From assembly GCF_945859705.1 (NCBI RefSeq), contig NC_079134.1:49282402-49346401 (forward strand): DNA of 64,000 bases. Reading direction: 5' to 3'. Under the pieces are notes generated by a model that was not told where the DNA came from, made no database searches, and worked only from the letters and a program-made list of their open reading frames with translations. Below, piece by piece: positions 44,396-57,837 of the stretch. The position numbers and the translations under genes are program-made. The first letter of the stretch is position 1, and the number at the start of each line of letters is the position of its first letter. Source of the DNA: Episyrphus balteatus. Lineage: Eukaryota; Arthropoda; Insecta; Diptera; Syrphidae.

Positions 44396-47170
44396 GAAGT
44401 AGTGATTATAGGTAGGTGAAATTTTGTTTTAAAATTTGAAAAACTTCATTCGAAAGATAATTAAAAAAAAATTAGGGGTCTATTACGAATTTTTTTTTAA
44501 GTATCTGCGTTTTGAAATATGAATTTTTAAAAAACACCTACTTATTTTGGGTGAGTTTTTATTTTTTTAAGTTTTTCGTAGCGTTCAAAAAAACTCAAGC
44601 TAATAGAACATGTAGTCTATGACTGTGCGCATACATGTGCAAGAAATTGGTATTTTTAAATGATTTTTGACCGAATAACCTGATAAAACAAGTTTTTTTG
44701 TCCCAAGTTTTTTGACCATTTTAAACGGTTTTTTATTTTTATCTTTTTTTCTTCAGCAGATAAATGAATGAAATTTATATTGTAGATATATAGGTAATAA
44801 ACATGACTATATCTGTGCAAAAGAGTCATGCATGCAGCTAGTGTTCATTGATTTATAAGACTTATCATATCGATGCTAAATAAGGCAAAGTCAATTTTCT
44901 CATCCAATTAATTTCTATTAAATATCTTTATCCTTTGTCAGATTTAAATTGAAGTTTTTCTGACCAATATTTAGACACTGCATATTTACCTACTATAGAT
45001 TAAAAAAAAAAAAAAAAACCATTAATGTAGGTAATAAAACTGCCTTAGAATCTCCCCAATTTCCCCAATAAACGTTTTAGAATACTGGCTTTGGTGTTTA
45101 ATTGTAACAAACTTTCTTCCAATTGTAAGCTTAGTTAAAAAAACTGTCCATTTGTTTCAACAATTTTACTGGATTTCCAATTAAATGGGATTAAACTGTG
45201 CATTTTACACCTTTCATTATTTAATTTGACATGACAGTAAAGTATAATGAGCTCAGATTTAAAGTAAATATAGATATGTTGATTCAACAAAATTGTAAAC
45301 CTTAATTTGTTTATTTATTAACTGAATAATAATAATAAAATTGAAAAAAAAATCTATAGGAAAATACAAAAAAAAAAAAAAATAAGCAGAACAATAATCT
45401 CCTCTCTTACAAAAAACTTTCAAATGAATTTATTTTTTTTTTTTTTAATAATTTATAACTTTTGGTGATTATTAATTCAGTTCAGCGATTAGTTATAAGT
45501 TAAACTTTTAAATAACCACGTTAAATACTAATTGGACATCAAAATCCAATTAAAATATGATGGCAAAAAAAATTTATACATACAGAAAAAAAACTCCCAC
45601 GTTCTTGAAATTGCTTTTTTTTTTATTAAAAAAAAAAAAAATTAAATTAATATGAAATTCATAAATAAATGTGATCCACGACCCCACAAACATTATACCC
45701 AGGCAGACCAAAAAGAAAAAAAAAATATATAAAAAACTAATTAATTTGTTGATGAAATTTTAATTAAAAACCTTTGTGTATTTTTTGTTGTTGCTGCTGA
45801 TGATTCAACAAAATAAATCATACAATATTATAGAGACAATACATTTTATTTCCCCAGTTTAATCCGAGACATGACCTTGTTTTTATTATTAAAATGTATT
45901 AAAACAAAATAACAAGATACTCGGAAATTAAAGAAATACAAAAAATGGGTTTTTCCACGGAGAAAAACAAATTGGAGAAGGGAATTCTATTTAAATAAAC
46001 AAAAATTTGGGACAGTTTTTTTGTTTGTCTCCTTGAAGGATTTGATGAAGTTTTTCTTATAAACAGGGAATGAACACCAACCAAAAGTAGAAAAACAAAA
46101 AAAATAGGAAAACTTAAATTGAAATTGTGGAAATTAAAAAAAAAGTTGTTCGTGTGACTCTATCGTAAACTATTTCACTCGAAAACGGGTTCATTAAGCG
46201 TGTCCTTCTCAGGTCGCATGTGATACGTTAAAAAGGGATTCTTTCCTCAAGAGACCATGTTGTCACGGTTGCCAATTTTGAATTTTGTTTTACTTTAGGT
46301 ACTCGTACTTGTTGAATTTTTTTCAAATTTATAACAGTTTAGTTGGTTTGGTAAAATACAAAAGCCAATTTTTGTCAGTTGAAGTGGTTAAAAAAAAAAT
46401 AGAAAAAGTTCACAGAATATTCATAACTAGGTTGGAACTTTATTAAAACTATTTTGGATCAAAATTTATTTGCAATAAAATTGATAGTTGCTAAAAAGAT
46501 GATTTTGGTCAAAATGAAGATCATAAATTCTACTTTTCAAATTGATGATCTTGATAAGGCCATTTTTAAGGTTACAAGGAATTTTCGTCAATGGGCGCTG
46601 CATCCTTACTGATTTAGCCAGATAAGTTTTCATGTATCTTCTTCTCTATTCTTTAATAACACTTGTTTACAAAAATACAAAAAATAAAAAATTTTTGGAC
46701 ACCAAGTGTAGTTATACTTTTCATATAGATTTGAGCCCAGGAACTCGAAAATTGTATCTAAAAAAATATTTATGGTTAGGTTTTCGAGATATGATTTTTC
46801 AAAGTTTTTTGTGGTTTTTTTCCAGCATACTTAGTATTCGGGCTATATCTTGAGTAATTAATGATAAATCTGAACGAAGAATCCGGCACTTTTTTGGGTA
46901 ACTCCAAATGTTTAAGTGCAATGTATTAAAACATTTGAAAAAAATCGATTTATTTAAGGAAATTTTTGCAAAAAAAAATTCTTACTGCAATAAAAAATCT
47001 AAATCTTTCGAATCCTCACAGTTTTATATTTTTTTATTACTTTCTGGCAAAGATAACAAGATAATTTTGTTAAAAATCTATGGATAAGTTATAAAGATAT
47101 GATAATTTTTTTAAGGACCAATATTTTCGACTCTTTTTGTTACTTGAAAAGGAAGCCGAATTTGAAAATT
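44396..47170. other. Unique intergenic DNA, no gene
   Basis: AT-rich with long A and T runs. The part 45480-46280 contains several TTAATTA and ATTAA core motifs and looks unique rather than repetitive. Short frames (45899-46084, 46632-46853) are not credible. Confidence 0.4.
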
Positions 47171-47176
47171 TGTATT

Positions 47177-49209
47177 ACACGGTGTTACAAAAATGAGGTT
47201 TTAAAATATACGCGGGCGGAGACCTATCAGGTTTTGTAGAGCTAGTCGCACTGAATACGAAACGGTATTTGAAAATCCCCTAACACCCCCAAAATCTGGA
47301 GTTACGGGCAAAAAACGGTTTTTTGGACCTTCACCCATTGAAAAAATTCTAGCTTCGACAATTTTTTACCCATTTTCGATTTTTTTACAGTTTCTGATAG
47401 AAGATAAATATACCTTTTTAACAATGTATAAAACATGTAACTCGGTTAAACCACTTAGAATTTATAAGATGTCAAAGTTCAAAAATTCAATTTTTTTTGT
47501 CATTTGCCCAACTTCGGCATCAATTTAAAGTATATGTTTTCAAAACAACATGCTATTTAAAAAATATATTCTAAAACTATATCTATTTCCCAATCGATCG
47601 AGGTATTTTTTATGAAAATCACTTCAAAATTAGCTTAGAAAAAAAAATTTTTCGATTTCAACCCAGATACAGAAATTCGAACTTTTAGGTATAGAACAAA
47701 AATGTTGTTTCGGCACGTAGTAAGATAAGTTGGGCGCCAGGATTTGATTAAAGGTTTTTGTAGAGGAGCTCAATACAAACATTTTTTTTCTTTGGGAGGG
47801 GGGTCTATCTCCCCCCGTTTAGGTGGGAGGGGCATTTTTCTAAAAAAAATTATCAAAATAAAAAAAAATTATTAAAAAACAACGGCAACACTTACAGTAA
47901 TAAATGATACCATTTCCAAAAGGCAAAATTGTGCATTTGGTTCTAATTTCTAAATCAATATAATATTACCAATAGTTTTTGAAATAATCGATTTCAAAGT
48001 TAAAAATAGGCGAAAAAAAATTTGTAAAAACTCATTTTATACTATTTTTGTCCAGACTGTGAATTTTAGTAAATAAATTACTTAAACAGAAAACTGCCTC
48101 AATTAATTCCTTATCGAACAGTGAAAACTATATGTTTCTATGTCTTCTAGTTTTTGAGAAAATTGAAAAATTATTTTATCAGATTTTTCTTTTTTCAAAA
48201 TATTTTTTGTTTTTATTTGTTTTTATTTTTCAATTTTCTCAAAAACTAGAAGACATAGAAACATATAGTTTTCACTGTTCGATAAGGAATTAATTGAGGC
48301 AGTTTTCTGTTTAAGTAATTTATTTACTAAAATTCACAGTCTGGGCAAAAATAGTATAAAATGAGTTTTTACAAATTTTTTTTCGCCTATTTTTAACTTT
48401 GAAATCGATTATTTCAAACACTATTGGTAATATTATATTGATTTAGAAATTAGAACCAAATGCACAATTTTGCCTTTTGGAAATGGTATCATTTATTACT
48501 GTAAGTGTTGCCGTTGTTTTTTAATAATTTTTTTTTATTTTGATAATTTTTTTTAGAAAAATGCCCCTCCCACCTAAACGGGGGGAGATAGACCCCCCTC
48601 CCAAAGAAAAAAAATGTTTGTATTGAGCTCCTCTACAAAAACCTTTAATCAAATCCTGGCGCCCAACTTATCTTACTACGTGCCGAAACAACATTTTTGT
48701 TCTATACCTAAAAGTTCGAATTTCTGTATCTGGGTTGAAATCGAAAAATTTTTTTTTCTAAGCTAATTTTGAAGTGATTTTCATAAAAAATACCTCGATC
48801 GATTGGGAAATAGATATAGTTTTAGAATATATTTTTTAAATAGCATGTTGTTTTGAAAACATATACTTTAAATTGATGCCGAAGTTGGGCAAATGACAAA
48901 AAAAATTGAATTTTTGAACTTTGACATCTTATAAATTCTAAGTGGTTTAACCGAGTTACATGTTTTATACATTGTTAAAAAGGTATATTTATCTTCTATC
49001 AGAAACTGTAAAAAAATCGAAAATGGGTAAAAAATTGTCGAAGCTAGAATTTTTTCAATGGGTGAAGGTCCAAAAAACCGTTTTTTGCCCGTAACTCCAG
49101 ATTTTGGGGGTGTTAGGGGATTTTCAAATACCGTTTCGTATTCAGTGCGACTAGCTCTACAAAACCTGATAGGTCTCCGCCCGCGTATTTTTTGAGTGTT
49201 ACACCGTGT
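47177..49209. mobile_element. Giant palindrome bounded by ACACGGTGT, about 1.0-kb arms
   Basis: Left arm about 47177-48170 and right arm about 48226-49209 are reverse complements around an AT-rich spacer of about 55 bp. Long stretches compared by eye are identical; I noted only isolated single-base differences (near 48052 and 47972) plus a small indel near the ends. Both ends carry ACACGGTGTTACA or a near match. There is no ORF over 60 codons. A foldback-type transposon or very recent inverted duplication fits best; an assembly hairpin is not excluded. Confidence 0.85.
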
Positions 49210-49213
49210 TACC

Positions 49214-49837
49214 TATGTAACTTTTTGTAGATAATTAAATTTCCTTATGTTTATTCCGTTAAAATTTTTTGAAATTAAAATATTGTTAAAAACTCAAGAA
49301 AAACTATTCAAAAAAGAGAAAAAAAATGACATTTTGTATGTTTTTTTTACTAAATAGCCTATTTTTATCCTTTGAGCATTTATAGGTATGTAACGGAGAA
49401 AAGAAAATACTTTATCCTTCAGCATAATGGTCACGAAAATTGAATACGACTAAAATTGGATAAAATATGGACTTTCAAAATATATACTGATTTTGGTCTT
49501 TTTGAGCAATTTTTCTTTCTTTTTTCATAAAGCAAGACGGATCTTTTACAGGGACCTCTAAGGGGAAAGTGGAGGCTCTCGCGGGCTGGCAAAAGTATTT
49601 GTATGTTTAATCTTATCGTAATCTGTGTTCAAAGCACTTTAGATAAAGCCTTCTGTGGCTTGTGGTAATGGTTGTGTCCATCGTGGCGTTTTATCCAGGT
49701 TTTGGTCTCATTAACTCATTAAAGTGGCTTCCGTTTTAATTTTAACATGACGCTATGTTCTTCGAACTACGTCAATGTCAGATTGTACCCCTGGAGATGA
49801 AGTTCTGTATAACTCCTTGAATTACGATGTTAAAAAA
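49214..49837. other. Spacer, no gene
   Basis: AT-rich, then more GC-balanced from about 49550. No supported feature, although the last part may belong to the decayed LINE that follows. Confidence 0.4.
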
Positions 49838-50005
49838 AAGAGGTGGCGCAACCAAGTGGAAGGGGACCTCAATCAACTTGGAGTGCGAAACTCGAAGCTG
49901 CGAGCTAAAGATAGAGCTGACTGGTGAAGTTTGTTGGTTGAGGCCCAAATCCATAGCGGATTCTAGTCGCTTTACGGTCACCCTAAGTAAGTAAGTTAGT
50001 AAGTA
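49838..50005 (+). mobile_element. 3' end of an RTE-like LINE
   Basis: The frame at 49838-49927 reads KRWRNQVEGDLNQLG then VRN, residues and DRADW before a stop. This resembles the common pol C-terminus of RTE-like elements in arthropods (R-W-x-D-x-V-E-x-D-L-x-x-L-G-V). It ends in a tail of TAAG units (about 49984-50005). The 5' limit is unknown. Confidence 0.6.
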
Positions 50006-50923
50006 TGATGTCAAAAAAATTGCATAACCTCGGGTCAGTTTTTTTTAACCCCTTTCCTGACATTAAAAGCATCGGTGAGATTTTTAGTACTGACCCTGAC
50101 GAAGCAGGAGGCATTCTCTATTTAAAAATTGCATCAATAGATACTAGTAGTGTCTAGGCGTTTTCGTGAGAATTATTCAAAGTTAATAAAAAGCTTTTCA
50201 CGAAAAAACCTCCAAAAGCAATCTAATTTGAAAACTATTTTTGAATTGATGTTCCACAGTTTAAAAATGTTGCACTTCGTATCAATGTTGGTTTCTTTGA
50301 ACGTTCAAACATCCATGATGGTGGCATCATATCTTTGAACGATCGAAATATGGTCAATCTTTAATTGATTGATCGGAATATTTACATGACTCATTGTGAA
50401 GATTTTACCTCGCAGTAAAGACGATTATCCTGAATTTGTTAATTGGAATTGGTATCTATTAGTTTATAATTTTTGACTCTTCTTCCAAAGATACCTTGTT
50501 TTGTAATGAGCACAAAAGGCTATAGTTTTTTTAGGAGCTCATAGAAACTGTCAAACGTACATATATGAAGTTGATGAATTAAGATTTAATGCGGATACTA
50601 GTGAGGTAAGGCACTCACTCAAGTAGAAAATAAGCTTAACGTGAGCCCCTGCCAATAAAGGCTTAGTCCATGGCTTACCCACATGCAGGGTCTACTCAGG
50701 ATTGACCATAGCCCTGGCATAAAAGCTGTTGTTATATCTATAAGTAGTACCTAATTTGCAAAATCGTGGAGTATGGTCAAAGTACTTGTTGAAGACCGAG
50801 CTCTACTATTCTTAGCGTATTTTGTTCGCACACACCTGAGGAACGATACTCCTTTCCAAAGTCATCCTTGTCAAACTAGAGAAAGCGACCGTTTAAGCAT
50901 CGGAATTAAGCAATAGAATTTCG
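50006..50923. other. Spacer, no gene
   Basis: Mixed composition with no supported ORF. The part from 50640 to 50900 is GC-balanced and may be an old repeat. Confidence 0.35.
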
Positions 50924-51272
50924 CCACACCACCGCTGCACCACGTCCGCACCATTCCATTTTGAATGAAAAATTCGGTGCACCACACCGCTGCACCACGC
51001 CTGCGCCATGATCAAAAATTCTATTCTCGTACTTATACAAATGTTTAAGTCGTCTTCAAAGTTATTTTGACTTAAGCAACAAATTGCCAGTTCGTACAAA
51101 TATGACTTGGTGGTTGAGTGGTTAAGGCTTTGGACTTTTAATTGAAAGTGCTCTGGGTACTCGGGTTCGAATCTTCCTCTCGTCGGTATTTTTTTTAATT
51201 TTTCAATAATCCAAAATTATGTATCATGTTCATACAAAATGAAATGGTGCGGACGTGGTGCAGTCGTGCAAC
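50924..51272. mobile_element. Inverted-repeat element carrying a tRNA-like unit
   Basis: CTGCACCACGTCCGCACCAT near 50935 and its mirror ATGGTGCGGACGTGGTGCAG near 51243 form an inverted repeat of about 44 bp. A second direct copy of the left phrase (CCGCTGCACCACGCCTGCGC) lies at about 50987. Between the arms is a serine-tRNA-like sequence at 51104-51187. Target duplication not found. Confidence 0.6.
51104..51187 (+). pseudogene. Serine-tRNA-derived pseudogene
   Basis: The order of pieces follows eukaryotic tRNA-Ser(GCT): GACTTGGTGG start, A box TGGTTGAGTGG, TTAAGGC, GGACT-anticodon-AAT, GTGCTCT variable arm, B box GGTTCGAATCT and a CGTC end. The anticodon place reads TTT, which is not a serine anticodon, and acceptor and T stems are broken. 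A T-run follows at once. It is a decayed or SINE-like pol III unit. Confidence 0.7.
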
Positions 51273-54200
51273 AGTTCATTGAATGTAACCGCGAAAAGAT
51301 CAGTGAGCAACAACCACGTTCGCTAACTCAGTTCTAATCCAGGAAATACTGCCTAGATACAAAATTTCCAGCATTGGCATGACCTGAGCATCGGCTAGTT
51401 GACCTGCTGAAATTAAACTCTTTCCAAATGCAGATTTGAAACAAATTCTTCTTTTTTCGCTTCAAGAGTTCATCAGTAAATCTGCCTTATTCAAAATTTA
51501 TTGTCTTTTTACAGCAGGAGCCTGTAACCTGAAGCAACCTTTACTATATCCTATAGCTTATACTCTATGCATCATGAACTAGTTTGAAATTGATAAAGAA
51601 CTGACTTGCAATCGAATTGAAATTTATTTGCTATCGATTTGAAATCCTTTTTAAAACTGACCACAAACAGGCTGTTTTATTTTTATTATTTTTTTTTTTT
51701 TTTTAAATCAAATTAAAGCCATATTTCTTGAAAGTGGCAACGATGTCCGTGGCCGTTTCCCAGCAGAAGGTATCTCTGCTCGCGCTTCTTCCCTTCTTCC
51801 TTTTTCCCATTTCATTCGCTGGGAAATTTTCTTTAATCTACTCGCATGAGTTATCGCTAATGAGTTTTAATTTAATTAAAAAAAATTGCCACACGTTATT
51901 TTGTGCGGTTTTCCTTGGTGTGTGTCTCTTACACTTTACAGCTATATCTATATAATATAGGAGTTGCAGCAGCACCCAACACTGACTCCCACCTTCTCCT
52001 GGTGGACAGAGTTGGGTTACTTCTGCCTTTTGGAATGGAATGGTTGTCTTCTTGCCTTGCTGCCATGAAGTCGTACAATGTATTACGACGAATACGACGA
52101 CGACGTGTCCAATTGTTTATACTCTCTGTAATTCACCATCATCGTTAATTTTTTTTTTATCCAGAGTGTGTTTGTATGTGTGTGTTTTGGTGTTGGTGTG
52201 ATTCAATTGTGTGTACGTGCAACCGGAAATTAAAAGTTGGAATTCATTTTCATTTTTATTTTTTTGAGAAATTAACTAATAAAAAAAATAAAAATATAAG
52301 TTGAAGTGCAATTAATAATATTGTGAATCGAGGTTTACTCACACACATTTTTATAAGTATTTTACTTATATTGATGAGTTTACATAGTATTCATTGAGTT
52401 AATTGCACTTTCGCTCTGATGATGATGATTATGATGATTTAACTTTTGATTTCTCTAATTAACGATAAAAAATCATGAATAAAAATAATTATGTAAGCCA
52501 AGATAGGTATCTTCACGATCATGCGAATTTTTTTGTTAATATTAAAACTAATTGATTTCGTACATGGTTGTCGATTAAAAATTTCAAAACAGAGTAATAA
52601 AAAAACAATTTCGTGGGAAGTTAGCGAATTACCAAAACATAATCTAATATCAATGGATTTAACAAGTTAAGATAATCTTCAGCTGGAGGTAAGACAGATT
52701 GGAGATTGGATCTAATTTGTTAAATGATTGAATGATCCTCGAAATCATTATTCCAAAGAAACAACGCTTTCCAAGATAAAAAAGTATTTCAAGTACGATG
52801 GGATATTGGAACCATGATATTTGCTTTTTAGAATCCGTAGAGTACGAATTTCATCCTTTATTGGGCATGGGGACTGCCTGAGTAAGAAGATACCTACCAT
52901 AAAATTTTAAGAAACATCTTAAAATTTATTATTTTAAAATACTGTATAGTAAGTATGTATTATAGATGTTAATTTAGATTTTTCCAGTATTTTTAGAATA
53001 AAAATTATTTACTTTTGAGTTCTAAAGAAGGGTGTACCTAACCACGCTCGAAACTCCGACAAAATATTAAATCACAAGACAGACTTAGATTCCGCTTAAG
53101 ATCATAATTATCTTTAAATATTATTTTGTGTTTCTTTTTTTTTTTATTGAATAATTTGACTATTGTTTTCACTCCACCCCATATTTAGGTCATTATTGAA
53201 ATTATCCAAAATCAATTTTTACAGTTTTTTGAAAACTATAAATAGACAATATTGAAATAGCATAATTTCAATGGCGATAATGGGGTTTAAAGTGGAACTA
53301 TATTTTTTCTTGTGTTGAGAAATCAGCTGTTTTTAATTGTATTTTGTATTACTTCCAAAATTTTGTGTGCGGTAAAAATCAATTTAATTATGTAAGTTAA
53401 AGAAAAAAAAAAATTTTCGACTTTAAGTAAGATTTTCTTTTTTAGGCCTAAGAGGTCCTTTGGACTTTTAATGGTCTTATACTCAGTAAAGTGTCCTCTA
53501 AATGAATCAAGAAAAAAATTTTGAGGCAATTTTCCGCCAAGTACATAAAATCACGTTTTTTAGGTTTGTGATTGATCACACAGTTTAAAATAAAAAAAAA
53601 ATCCTCCTTAAACCCATATCATTTATAATAACCTTTTAACCGGTTTAATCAAAAATGTTATGAGTTAAATCTAAAAATATTTAGCAGTTCATATTTCCTG
53701 TCCTACCTACTAACATTTATGAAGAAATTATACCGAACTTAGTTTTCCCGTAGAATTTAACCCGGGCTACTTAAGTTATACCTCCGAAAAGAGTTTTTTT
53801 CTTTATTTTGTTATTTTCTTTTTTGTTCAATGTTTAAAAATCAATGCTACTGTTAGTTCTATTTTTCATAAATTAAATTTATATAAAAGAAGAGACAAAA
53901 TTTGTAATTAAAAAAATTATTAAAAAAAGTTCGCTGCTCAACTCTTTTAATTAAATGAAAACGAATGTCCTCGTTAAAACTTTTCCATTTACTGTATTAA
54001 CTCGACTTACCCTTCATACAACTCCTTTCGCTACGCTAAATTTGATGATTTTTCTGCCATTCAACTAAAAAAAAGCTTCTTTTCCAGCAAAAATGATTGA
54101 CTTAACTCCTAAAGTTGTATCCAGGGTTAAATTAACATAGTGTTAAATGTGATTTAAGAGCGTTTAACACGGACTCCTCGATAGGGTGGGACAAGAGTTC

Positions 54201-56302
54201 TGTTCTGTTCTGAGGCAGAATACAAAATAGTTTTCAACTTTAACCTTTGATATGTTTGTAAGCCCTTCCCAAGTGAAATAATAGACCTCCTCGACCTCAA
54301 AAAACGGTCACTCTTTAAAAATTAAATTTTCATACTTACTCGGGTTAAAACAATAAAATTATATTATTCAGCAAAATTTTCCGAACGAAAAATATAAGAA
54401 AAATAAAATTTGTGTATTTTAGATCATAATTAATTAATGATGAAACAGTCTGAAATTTAAAACAGCATGAAACTTGACATAAAGAAAAATTTTATTAATA
54501 AAGCCCGTATGATACTTCTTTTTTTTCTAATTTTTAAAACTTTTAAAAAAGCACACAGAGCAGTACAAAATGTTTCGAATACAAAATCATATGAAGAGTG
54601 AGAGTATAAACAATATTAGCAAAAAGCTAAAAATGTCACACAAAAAGTACTAAAAATGTTCTAAAAATCAAAGTAAGTTTACTTTTTTCAGCCAATTTTC
54701 AGCTACTTCCGAAATTTCTAGCTGGAAAGCTGACAAATTAATTGAAGTTTTTTTTTTATATTTCATTTGATTTTTTTTAAAATATTTAATTTGTGTATAA
54801 AATAGACAACCCTTGTATTTTCTGTGCGTGGAAAATTTAAATATTAAATATTAATTATAATAAGAATTCTTGCGATTTGTAATTATTTTTTTTATTTTTA
54901 ATTAACTTTTGTTTTTTTTTATTTTACATAAATTTACATTTGGGAGTGCGCGAGTGTATCTGTTTCGTTTAAAAAAAAACGTGCTGTCTTTTTCACACAA
55001 ACATCTGATTTTTCATATTAAAAAAGTAAAAAAAAAAAGAAGTATCATATGGGCTTAAGGAAACTACAAATTTATTGTGGTGCTAAATTTTTAGGTAGGT
55101 TCCATTTTTTTAAACTTTGAAAAATAAATCAGGCAGACTGATAATTTGAAAGTCCCCATTTTTTAGATTAAAAATCAAATAAATATTCCAAAAGTATTCA
55201 ATTTTGCTTGAAATCAGCAAAACATGTGCCTACCATGTACTGTACCTACTCAATTTTTTTTTGTGTGAATCGAATAACAAAATAGTTGGATCGAATTTTT
55301 TTTAAATAAAACTATAATATTTAGTTGTTTGCAAAACAAAATATTTTTCACTTATTTTGAACCACGAATAAAATCATTTTTTTCCAGAAATCAGAGAAAA
55401 AAAACATTAAAATTAATTTTTGTGTGCTTCGTATTCACTTAAACACTTAATGTGAAATATTGCGAATAATTCATGTCTCTTATTTTCCCCCATTAAATTC
55501 ATTTAAAACATTAAATAATTATATATGTCACTGAAAACAAAGCCACAAAAAATACATTTTTTCAAATTGACAAATCACTTGAACAACTGCAACAATGCAT
55601 TACTCAGTCTTTAAATAGAATTAAGTATATATCCAACTGACAGACAAAATCTATTTCCGTTGAGAGTATGTAGGTATTCTGAATATGTTTCGAGTTCGGT
55701 CCTTTGTCCCCATCTCAGCATCCACCATATATCAACGAAAAACAGATCGTTATTGCGTGGCTGGCGCTCTTCAAGCATTTAAGATATTTTTTTTTTTTTT
55801 TATTTTTCTAGCTTCTTTTATTTGCACAAGATCAATCATTTTTTTTTGAAATTTTACAAAAACTAATTACTTTTAGCTGTGATTTCTGATATCACTGAAG
55901 CCTAACATTGTTGTGTTTTTAATTTGTTAGAAACTTAAAAAAAAAAAAAAAAAAACTGTAACGTTTACAAATTTCTTGCATGCAAATATGTTTTTAGTTT
56001 ATATTTATGACAAGAAAAAAACATTAAGATTGATAGAGGTTTTGGGAAAAAAGTAATATCTAATACTTTTTGGTAAAATGTTATTTTACAAGCTACCACA
56101 GTGAGTCTATTTTTTCTCACAAAAAAAAAAAAAAAAAAAAAAACATTAAAGTTAATGCAAAATAAATATCCATTTTATTAATGACTCTAGAGTGAGTGAT
56201 TGATTATGTGTCTAGGTTCTATCTGGCTATCCACCTGTTGGACAATCATTATATGGTCTGGCTTTCATTTCGTATAGCTTGTATAAGATACCTATAAATC
56301 TA
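51273..56302. other. Long intergenic stretch, no supported gene
   Basis: About 5 kb. The part 51700-52250 is unique and GC-balanced; a frame with an ATG at 51743 starts with a hydrophobic, signal-peptide-like stretch but ends soon after and may be chance or a first exon. From 53100 onward the DNA is very AT-rich with long homopolymer runs (for example 55936-55955, 56121-56143). A GATGATGATGATTATGATGAT tract lies near 52420. Confidence 0.4.
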
Positions 56303-56310
56303 CATCTAAC

Positions 56311-56672
56311 TAGTGATGGGAACTATCGAATAAAAACTATCAAACTATCGATAGTCGTAAAATATTTATTCATTCGATAGTTTTGAATCATTCATTCATT
56401 CATTTAGTTACTAATTTCATTCGAATAGTTTTTTCATTCGATAGATTTTTATTAGATAGTTTTTTCATTCAAATAGTTTTTTTATACAATAGTTTTCTCA
56501 TTCGATAGTTTTATTCGATAGTTTTTATCCTATAGTTTATTAGGTAGTTTATTCGATATTTTTTATTCGATAGTTTTTATTCGAATGAATAAATGAATGA
56601 ACTCTCCGATAGTTCAAATCATTCAGTTACTAACTTTCGATAGTTCAAATCATTCGATAATTCCCATCACTA
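56311..56672. mobile_element. hAT-type MITE with TTCGATAGTTT array, 362 bp
   Basis: Ends TAGTGATGGGAACTATCGAA and TTCGATAATTCCCATCACTA. An exact 8-bp duplication CATCTAAC lies at 56303-56310 and 56673-56680. Most of the interior is repetition of ATTCGATAGTTTTT and variants. The TSD length and ends place it with hAT elements. Confidence 0.95.
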
Positions 56673-56680
56673 CATCTAAC

Positions 56681-57837
56681 CAGTCAGGTAGCCATAAACA
56701 CCTGAAGGAATAAGGTATCTTCGACCTCTCTATGCCGTCTCGAATATACACCTAATAATGGCATTCAATGATTCATTGACTTGGTTGGAATATATTTTTT
56801 TTCTCGGAATTTGTGGTTAATTTTTTAAAATTAAGAAAAATTCCCCGCAAAAAATAAAAATAAAAATCAATGATCCCATGGACATAACTGTATTTTAAAA
56901 TTAATCACCATTGGACCCCCACAAACTATACCCACCTGTAAGCCGCATTGCAATTAAATTTAATCATGAAAATGGCCCAATTAAAATGTATAACTAGTAA
57001 ATCGTGCGAAAATAAGAGAAACAAAAAACCTGAACCCTTCCACCCGTCATTTTGAAATAAGCCCATCAACTAGATCCTTCACCTCACATCACCATCAAGT
57101 TGGTAGTTGGTATAGTAGTTTGGGGGTCTCATTTAGTCTCTGGCATCACCTGGTCTCAGTTAATTAAACCACATGGATAATTACACAAGATTACATTGAT
57201 TAATAGACAGAGGCCGGTCAGATATTGCGCCGACAACATTTCATTCGATACTAATTAACGCGAACAACGAGTCTAAAAACTTCATTCGCGCACGTTAATT
57301 AATAACCCCCTGCTGTGTTTTGTGCTATTGTATACGTAGTAGATATAACATGCAGCACGGAATAACGACAAAAGGTAGGTATTTAAAAGTTGTAAGCTGT
57401 AGCAATAGCCTGACTTAGGTGCTCTCTCATAGCTCTGTGTAATATAATATTGAAAGGAGGGTAGCTTGGATGTCTATAAAAATAACAGAGAATTTGATAT
57501 GGCCGCCTCTTGTGGACACCTCATATAATTACTGGCCAATTTTTGTCGAATTTCCATTGCAAGATATTCGTCACGCTTTATGTTTTTTTTTTTTTTTGTA
57601 TGAACGAAGCAATATTAAATTGATACTTCTATTGGTGGGTGAAACGAGATGCTAAGATTTCATCCAATTTATTTTTTGTCCGCCTGTCTGTCTGACTAAC
57701 TATTTAATCTACTACCGGCTGTGCCACTTTCGTGCCGTGCCGTAAATTTACTCCGAGAGACAACACCGAAAATATTTGCATAATTAATCTCTAATTAGAT
57801 AAAAGTAGATTTTATCTTGTATATTTATCTATGCCGA
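56681..57837. other. Unique DNA with homeodomain-like core motifs
   Basis: GC-balanced, non-repetitive sequence with many TTAATTA, TAATTA and ATTTAATC words (for example near 56957, 57160, 57250, 57295). No ORF is credible. It could be an enhancer-like element, which is inference. Confidence 0.35.

Noticed and set aside
51104..51187. Functional tRNA-Ser or tRNA-Lys gene
   Set aside because: Stems are broken and the anticodon TTT does not fit the serine-type body.
51728..51955. Frame with a signal-peptide-like start
   Set aside because: Short, no conserved family, ends after AT-rich sequence; could be a first exon but nothing shows it.
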